From NCBI GenBank assembly GCA_023512015.1, contig JAIMAI010000015.1, positions 1 through 48,911 of the forward strand: 48,911 bases of DNA. The letters are read 5' to 3'. The stretch is from Acidothermus sp. (GTDB taxonomy: Bacteria; Actinomycetota; Actinomycetes; Acidothermales; Acidothermaceae). This document shows positions 44,493 through 48,911 of this stretch, one piece after another; the first letter of the stretch is position 1; each line of letters opens with the position of its first letter. The position numbers and the translations under genes are program-made. The notes beneath the pieces are model-generated. The model did no database searches. It worked only from the letters and a program-made list of their open reading frames with translations, and was not told the origin of the DNA.

Positions 44493-45251
44493 GTGACCGA
44501 GCCCTCCTCACACCACGCTCCGCCGTCCGACTGGGAGGCGATCGCCTGCGTCGCCGAACCCACCCGGCGGCGCGTGTACGAGGTCGTCCGGACGGCGACC
44601 ACGCCGCTCACCCGTGACGAGGTGGCGACCCGTTGCGGCATCGGGCGGTCGCTTGCGACCTTCCATTTGGAAGCGCTGTCGCGCGCCGGGCTGCTGGTCT
44701 GCGATCACGCCCCGCGGCGGGGCGGACCGGGGGCCGGCCGACCGGCGAAGCGCTACCGTGCAGCCCGTCCCGACCTTGCGGTCAGCCTGCCGCCGCGCCG
44801 GTATGATCTCGCAGCCCAGATCTTGCTGCGGACGGTACTCGCGACGGGTGCGGACGTTCGCTCACCCGCGGCGCAACTCGGGCGCGAATTCGGCGTCGAA
44901 CGTCGGGGCGAGAAACTGGCCGCCGTCCTCGACGAACTTGGCTACGCACCCGAAGGCCGCGAAGACGAAATTCGATTGGGCAATTGTCCGTTCCACGCCT
45001 TGGTCGGCGTCGAACCCCGGCTGGTGTGCGCCATGAACGAAGCCTTCCTCAGCGGGCTGCTCTCCGGGCTCGGCATCACCGAGCTGGCCGCCGTCCTCGA
45101 TCCACGGCCTCCCGCCTGCTGCGTGCAGCTGCGGACTCAGCGCGGTATGGTGGCCAGCAATGCGCCCTCCGAACCCGCGTTGGCGGTGCGCCACGATTCG
45201 AACGACTGCCCGGTCACTTCTTCGAGCAAGGCGATGTCGGCCTCGAAATAA
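44493..45251 (+). CDS. Winged-helix transcriptional regulator with C-terminal Cys/His site
   Basis: The 252-residue protein has an N-terminal winged helix (about residues 10-80: EPTRRRVYEVVRTATTPLTR, then GIGRSLATFHLEALSRAGLL), and a C-terminal sensor region with NCPFHALVGVEPRLVCAMNE near 166-185 and a CCVQL near 209. The Cys/His spacing suggests a metal or Fe-S ligand set as in SufR-like regulators. It probably binds the palindrome at its own promoter and so may control folE; this is inference. The final 38 codons run antisense into the sulfotransferase gene. Confidence 0.85.
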   Translation: MTEPSSHHAPPSDWEAIACVAEPTRRRVYEVVRTATTPLTRDEVATRCGIGRSLATFHLEALSRAGLLVCDHAPRRGGPGAGRPAKRYRAARPDLAVSLPPRRYDLAAQILLRTVLATGADVRSPAAQLGREFGVERRGEKLAAVLDELGYAPEGREDEIRLGNCPFHALVGVEPRLVCAMNEAFLSGLLSGLGITELAAVLDPRPPACCVQLRTQRGMVASNAPSEPALAVRHDSNDCPVTSSSKAMSASK

Positions 45252-46093
45252 CGCAGCAGGACGGCGCGCTGTGCGGCCGTGAGCGGAGGCCGCGGCCCGG
45301 CCTCGCGGTGCAAGGCCCCGAGCAGGGGGGTGCGGGCCAATTCCCGCAGTCGCGGCGGGAACAAGTGGCCGATGCGCGACCCCATCCGCAGCACCGCCGT
45401 GAGAGCACGTGCCCGGCGATTTTCGGGCGGGTGGGGGCGCACGTTCTCCACGGGAATTTCGCAGATGGTGCCGGTTCGCACCCCGAGGAAACGTGCGATG
45501 TCGTCGAGGACGTCGGCCGGCCGCTCCCGCAGATCGCGGTAGCGCAGCACCAGGACCTGCTGACGCGGGAAGACGCGGTAGAGGTCACGGAGCTGCTCGC
45601 CGTACCGGCCCAGCTCGACGTATCGCCAAAAAGGCGCCCATCCGGCGCGCACCCGCGCGGGCTCTTGCTCGCACGCCGTGAGAAGGTCGTGGGTCTCCAG
45701 GCCGGCCGAATACAGATGCGCCCAGTTCGAGTACGCCCGCTCGATGGGATCCCGCAGGACGGCGATGAGCTTGGCGTGTGGGATGAGTTGCCGAATCCGA
45801 CGGTGCGCGGCGCGATCCCACAGGTAGAAGGGGCTCGCTTCCCCTTTCACGCTCCCGGGCGGAGCCGCTGCGAACAAGGCTTCGTAATCCCCGCGCCGCC
45901 AGACGTACTCCTGGTAGGTCTGGGCGTCGCCGGGTCCACCCCGTCGCGGGGGCGGAGTGTCGGGGTCGCAGAGGAAGAACCGGGGTTCCTTCACCGGGGA
46001 CATGAAGATCTCGGGGTGTGCCCGAAGCGCGGCGTACAGAGCCGTCGTCCCGGCCTTCGGGGCACCGATGATCAGGAAGTCGGGAAGCGGCAT
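45137..46093 (-). CDS. PAPS-dependent sulfotransferase
   Basis: A 318-residue sulfotransferase-fold protein that transfers sulfate from 3'-phosphoadenylyl sulfate to an unknown acceptor. The 5'-phosphosulfate loop LIIGAPKAGTTALYAALRAH is at residues 7-26 and the 3'-phosphate region LIAVLRDPIERAYSNWAHLY is near 103-122. ATG 46093 follows GGAGGG. Its 3' end overlaps the convergent regulator gene by 115 bases, and the family-like stretch FEADIALLEEVTGQSFESWR lies inside the overlap, so this frame is the constrained one there. Confidence 0.92.
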   Translation of the reverse strand: MPLPDFLIIGAPKAGTTALYAALRAHPEIFMSPVKEPRFFLCDPDTPPPRRGGPGDAQTYQEYVWRRGDYEALFAAAPPGSVKGEASPFYLWDRAAHRRIRQLIPHAKLIAVLRDPIERAYSNWAHLYSAGLETHDLLTACEQEPARVRAGWAPFWRYVELGRYGEQLRDLYRVFPRQQVLVLRYRDLRERPADVLDDIARFLGVRTGTICEIPVENVRPHPPENRRARALTAVLRMGSRIGHLFPPRLRELARTPLLGALHREAGPRPPLTAAQRAVLLRYFEADIALLEEVTGQSFESWRTANAGSEGALLATIPR

Positions 46094-46223
46094 GGCGGAC
46101 CCTCCGTCCGTCGATGTCGTCTGGAGATCGGTGAGAAGCCGACGTGAGCACGAGGCGCGGATTAGCTGCGCGGGGTACGCTCTACCCGCCGCGACCCCGA
46201 ACTATGCGTGGATGCCCACCCGA

Positions 46224-48170
46224 TCAGGGTCCGATCGCGGTGAACCACCCGGCATTCGGACTGCCGAGCCCGGTGACGTCGTCCCAGCCCGGAGCCACCG
46301 TGAGGCTCGAGTCCTGATCGAAGGTGCGCACCGTCGCCACCGTACCCGCGGTGGCGTCCACACCGTTGGCGTAGTCCACCCTCACGTTGCCGGGGTCGGG
46401 GCCCGGCCCGGTGACATCGGTGAACGCACCCGCGTGACGGTAGATGGTCGGGTTCAGCAGGCCCACTCCGTGCCCGGCGTGCTGGAACGCGAGCGCGGTC
46501 ATCCCGGCGAACAGCGGCGCGGCAAGGCTGGTACCGCCGATCCGGTACTGGTCGTAGTACGTGCCGTCCGGGAACGCCTGCGTCTCGCCGATCAACATTC
46601 CGGTGGTGACATCGGCGTCCATCGCCACGTCCGGCACCCCCCGAGCTCCCGGCGGCGTGACCCCTTGCTGGTAGGCCGGTTGCGCGAAGACCGTCGATTC
46701 GCCTCCGCCCGATCCGTACAGGAAGGTTCCGGACGACGACCACGACGTGCCGTCCGCGGAGAGCCCGTACCGGTAGGTACCCCACCCGGTTTGCCAGGCG
46801 AGCGTTCCGGCCGCGTCGATCGCGGTCGCCGTCCCTCCCACCGCGGTCACGTAGGGGTCCGACGCCGGGTAATCGGCCTGCTTGACGCCGCTGGCCGCCA
46901 GCTCGTCGCCGGAGTCACCGGAGGAGAACACGTAGCTGATGCCTTCGAGGGCGCCCTGCAGGAAGGCCTGCTCGTAGGCGGCGATGGTGGACGGCTTGAC
47001 CGCTTGTTCGACCTCGCCCCAGGAATTCGACACGATCTGCACCCGCCGCTCGTCATTAATCCGTGCAAAGGTGGCGAGGAAATCCCGGTCGAAGCAACTC
47101 GACGATGCGTAATAGCGAATTTTCGCGCCTTGAGCCATGGCGTGGACGGCTTCGACGTCCAAGGTTTCCTCGGCGAACCACCCCGCCGCGTCGCAGAGCT
47201 TGGTGTTGGTGAAGGTGCGCGGCAGTACCTGGGTGAGCTGCCCGCGTTGGTACGGGCGGTCCCCGTTGCGGGCGGCGTAGGTGGCCGCGTCGGTCGCGAT
47301 GGTCGGGGAGGCGTATGCGTCGGTGATGCCTACCGTGATCCCGCTACCGTCGAGGTTCGTCGTCCCCTCGTAGGCCGAGCGGAATTGTGCCCCCACGTAC
47401 CCGCACACCGCGTACGGCAGGGTGTGACCTTGGAATTGCGGCAACGTCGTGGCGAGCTTTTCGCCGTAGTAGGTGGAGCACGGCGGGGCGTTGCGGAAAC
47501 CCGCAGGCGGCGGAATGGGCGCTCCGTGGCGCGCCGGGGCAAGGGCCGGCCGGACGATGCTCGGAGTGGTGTCCAACCCATCGACACCGATTACTTGGGA
47601 AGCAAGGTCGGCCGGCGCGCTGAGGGTGCCGTTCGGGGCTTGCACGGTCTGCCCGTCGTGCTCGTAGCGGTCGATGCCGACACCGAAAGCTTGCTCCGCC
47701 TGCGCCACGGTTCCGGCGATGTCCAGCCATTTGTTGTGCGGTTCGACGGCCGTGACGCGCAAGCCCGCTGCGCCCAGCCATGCGCGCACCGCGGCCACCG
47801 TGGCGGTCGGGGTGCCGAATCGCGCGTAGTACTCAGCCGGGGTAAGGAACTGTCCGTAGTCGGCGCTTCCTGGAGTGGACACGGCGAGCGCCGCGGCTTG
47901 CAACGCAGCCAGGCCTCCCTTGGGAGCCAAGTAGATCCGTGCCTCCACCGCCGTAGTCGGGGCAGCCGGTCCGAGGTGGCGGGCGTGGGGAAGCCAAGTG
48001 GGTTTGGTGTGAGCCAGCGGGGCGCGGGAGCTGCTCGGGCCAGCCGGCTGCGCGTGCGCGATTCCCGAAGCTGCGGGTACGACGAGGAGGCTGAGGGAGC
48101 CGGCTGCCGCCAGGACCCGGCGGGCGTGAGTTCCGATCCTGCGTCGGTCGCGGGGGAGGTTGGAGATCAT
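46224..48170 (-). CDS. Secreted S53 (kumamolisin/sedolisin) peptidase
   Basis: A 648-residue acid-acting serine-carboxyl peptidase exported as a proenzyme. It has a signal peptide (about residues 1-41, ending near HAQPA), a pro-kumamolisin activation domain (about 55-200) and a catalytic domain (about 245-645). The triad is intact: Glu334 and Asp338 in EETLDVEAVH and Ser548 in GGTSLAAP, with the oxyanion Asp in SSGDSGDE. ATG 48170 has AAAGGAGC upstream and a promoter at 48200-48228. It is the active counterpart of the altered S53-like protein at 31878-35048. Confidence 0.95.
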   Translation of the reverse strand: MISNLPRDRRRIGTHARRVLAAAGSLSLLVVPAASGIAHAQPAGPSSSRAPLAHTKPTWLPHARHLGPAAPTTAVEARIYLAPKGGLAALQAAALAVSTPGSADYGQFLTPAEYYARFGTPTATVAAVRAWLGAAGLRVTAVEPHNKWLDIAGTVAQAEQAFGVGIDRYEHDGQTVQAPNGTLSAPADLASQVIGVDGLDTTPSIVRPALAPARHGAPIPPPAGFRNAPPCSTYYGEKLATTLPQFQGHTLPYAVCGYVGAQFRSAYEGTTNLDGSGITVGITDAYASPTIATDAATYAARNGDRPYQRGQLTQVLPRTFTNTKLCDAAGWFAEETLDVEAVHAMAQGAKIRYYASSSCFDRDFLATFARINDERRVQIVSNSWGEVEQAVKPSTIAAYEQAFLQGALEGISYVFSSGDSGDELAASGVKQADYPASDPYVTAVGGTATAIDAAGTLAWQTGWGTYRYGLSADGTSWSSSGTFLYGSGGGESTVFAQPAYQQGVTPPGARGVPDVAMDADVTTGMLIGETQAFPDGTYYDQYRIGGTSLAAPLFAGMTALAFQHAGHGVGLLNPTIYRHAGAFTDVTGPGPDPGNVRVDYANGVDATAGTVATVRTFDQDSSLTVAPGWDDVTGLGSPNAGWFTAIGP

Positions 48171-48199
48171 GGCTGCTCCTTTCCGCTGGCTGCAGCGGC

Positions 48200-48228
48200 A
48201 CCCTACTGCGGTACCGGCGAAAAGTCAC
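48200..48228 (-). promoter_or_regulatory. Promoter of the S53 peptidase gene
   Basis: On the minus strand GTGACT (48223-48228), 17 bases, TAGGGT (48200-48205). The leader to ATG 48170 is about 23-25 bases and contains a small hairpin (CCGCTG and CAGCGG, 48183-48198) just before the ribosome-binding site. Confidence 0.55.
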
Positions 48229-48306
48229 TCCATTCGGTTTTCCTTACCCCGAAGAGCGCGATAATGGGCGGGCGCGGATCCGCCGGGAGGAAGCAGGGGG
48301 CGCGCC

Positions 48307-48765
48307 ATGGGCGGTGAGGAAGTTCCAGATCCGTCGTCGAGGGCGGCTCGTAGCGCTCGCCGCGTCGTCGACGCGCTGTTCAGTAGCGATCTGGCCAGTC
48401 GGCGGATGGGGATTTCCATCCGTGAGATCACGGTCGGTCGGGCCGTCGTGCAGATGACGGTGCGTGACGACATGGTGAACGGCCATCACGTCTGTCATGG
48501 GGGTTTCATTTTCGCGCTCGCCGATAGCGCTTTCGCATTCGCGTGCAACAGTCACGGCGAGGCCGCGGTGGCGGCGTCGGCGTCCATCGATTTCCTCGAA
48601 CCGGTGGGAGCCGGCGAACTCCTCGAAGCGACTGCAGTCGAACGAGTGCGGCGCGGTCGCTCGGGGGTGTACGACGTGACGGTCCGGACCGCTGACGGCC
48701 GCGTCGTCGCGGAATTCCGCGGACGAAGTCGTGGGCTCGGGCGTCCGGTGCGCTCGGAACGCTAG
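48307..48765 (+). CDS. paaI: PaaI-type acyl-CoA thioesterase
   Basis: A 152-residue single hotdog-fold thioesterase. MVNGHHVCHGGFIFALADSA near residues 57-76 carries the His-Gly-Gly and Asp of the PaaI active site, followed by FAFACNSHGEAAVAASASID and FLEPVGAGELLEA. PaaI hydrolyses hydroxyphenylacetyl-CoA to rescue CoA in phenylacetate breakdown; the remaining pathway genes are not in the window. ATG 48307 follows GGAGG at a somewhat long distance and a closer GGGGG. It is divergent from the S53 peptidase gene. Confidence 0.9.
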   Translation: MGGEEVPDPSSRAARSARRVVDALFSSDLASRRMGISIREITVGRAVVQMTVRDDMVNGHHVCHGGFIFALADSAFAFACNSHGEAAVAASASIDFLEPVGAGELLEATAVERVRRGRSGVYDVTVRTADGRVVAEFRGRSRGLGRPVRSER

Positions 48766-48825
48766 GTCGGGCGGATCCGCGCTCCGTTTTCATCCGGACC
48801 TAGGACGTCGGTTTTCCGCCCAGCC

Positions 48826-48911
48826 TCACCCGGATGGGGCGGTCAGCGGGAGCGCCGACTCGGATTCCTGCGAAGACCAACCGACGTTCAGGGTGTACGA
48901 GCCCGGCCAGG
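48826..48911 (-). CDS. C-terminal end of an unidentified protein (partial)
   Basis: On the minus strand a frame enters from the window edge and stops at TGA 48826-48828 after 27 codons (WPGSYTLNVGWSSQESESAL then PLTAPSG). Third codon positions are mostly G or C, as in real genes here, and the alternating pattern suggests a beta-strand. The second open minus frame has poorer codon use. Too little is present for identification. Confidence 0.4.
   Translation of the reverse strand, partial: WPGSYTLNVGWSSQESESALPLTAPSG

Noticed and set aside
45957..48317. Plus-strand frame of 786 codons opposite the S53 peptidase
   Set aside because: The minus frame has an intact triad, signal peptide and promoter; the plus translation is a shadow.

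Overview
The window looks like a chromosomal segment of a high-GC actinobacterium. Three things support this. The block pncB - clpS - DUF2017 - mec - cysO - cysM - murI - MBL hydrolase - rph - rdgB follows the mycobacterial gene order that I know from memory (Rv1330c to Rv1341, without the rhomboid and peptidase genes). There is a complete hopanoid operon of the kind found in Acidothermus, Frankia and Streptomyces relatives. LigD-type DNA repair, an ANTAR regulator and a mycothiol-era style of short leaderless transcripts are also present. Two secreted S53 (kumamolisin-type) proteins hint at an acidic habitat, perhaps an Acidothermus-like acidophile or thermophile; this last step is inference. 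I see no insertion sequence, phage, integrase or CRISPR array.

Layout. 1-4231 (+): hairpins, a consensus promoter, a 24-codon leader ORF and a four-gene unit of a membrane-anchored unknown protein, an ABC ATPase and two permeases. 4238-13561 (-): an AI-2E family transporter and the hopanoid operon hpnC-hpnD-hpnE-polyprenyl synthase-shc-hpnG-hpnH, followed upstream by pncB (13635-14945). 14970-20532 (+): clpS to rdgB, holding the sulfur-carrier route to cysteine (Mec, CysO, CysM), glutamate racemase, RNase PH and the ITP/XTP pyrophosphatase. 20601-26617 (+): a large FAD/Fe-S oxidoreductase, an enolase-superfamily enzyme and a ThDP enzyme of the pyruvate oxidase type. 26713-31787: an HNH lipoprotein, a GAF-ANTAR regulator, a small Cys/His protein, Hsp20, a tRNA with a UAG anticodon, a Bcp peroxiredoxin, a glucose dehydrogenase and a GroES-like protein. 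31878-35048 (-): a 1056-residue S53-like surface protein that has lost catalytic residues. 35180-40743: a YflT-like membrane protein, the Leloir genes galK-galT facing an aldose epimerase, and an MFS transporter. 40789-48911: beta-carbonic anhydrase, BioY, LigD (phosphoesterase plus polymerase), FolE facing a winged-helix regulator across a palindrome, a sulfotransferase, an intact S53 peptidase, a PaaI-type thioesterase and the tail of one more gene.

How the genes work together. The hopanoid genes give a full route from prenyl diphosphates to squalene, hopene and adenosyl/ribosyl hopane. Mec, CysO and CysM form the stress-tolerant cysteine pathway. galM, galT and galK convert galactose to glucose-1-phosphate. 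Stress functions (ClpS, Hsp20, GroES-like, Bcp) are scattered rather than clustered. At least nine genes start at or within one base of the expected transcription start of a TAnnnT element, so leaderless expression appears common here.

Most notable: the S53 pseudopeptidase with cell-wall-binding repeats, the class I tRNA with a leucine UAG anticodon, the overlapping divergent leaderless promoters of pncB and clpS, the palindrome between folE and its neighbouring regulator, and the three-gene oxidoreductase/enolase/ThDP unit.
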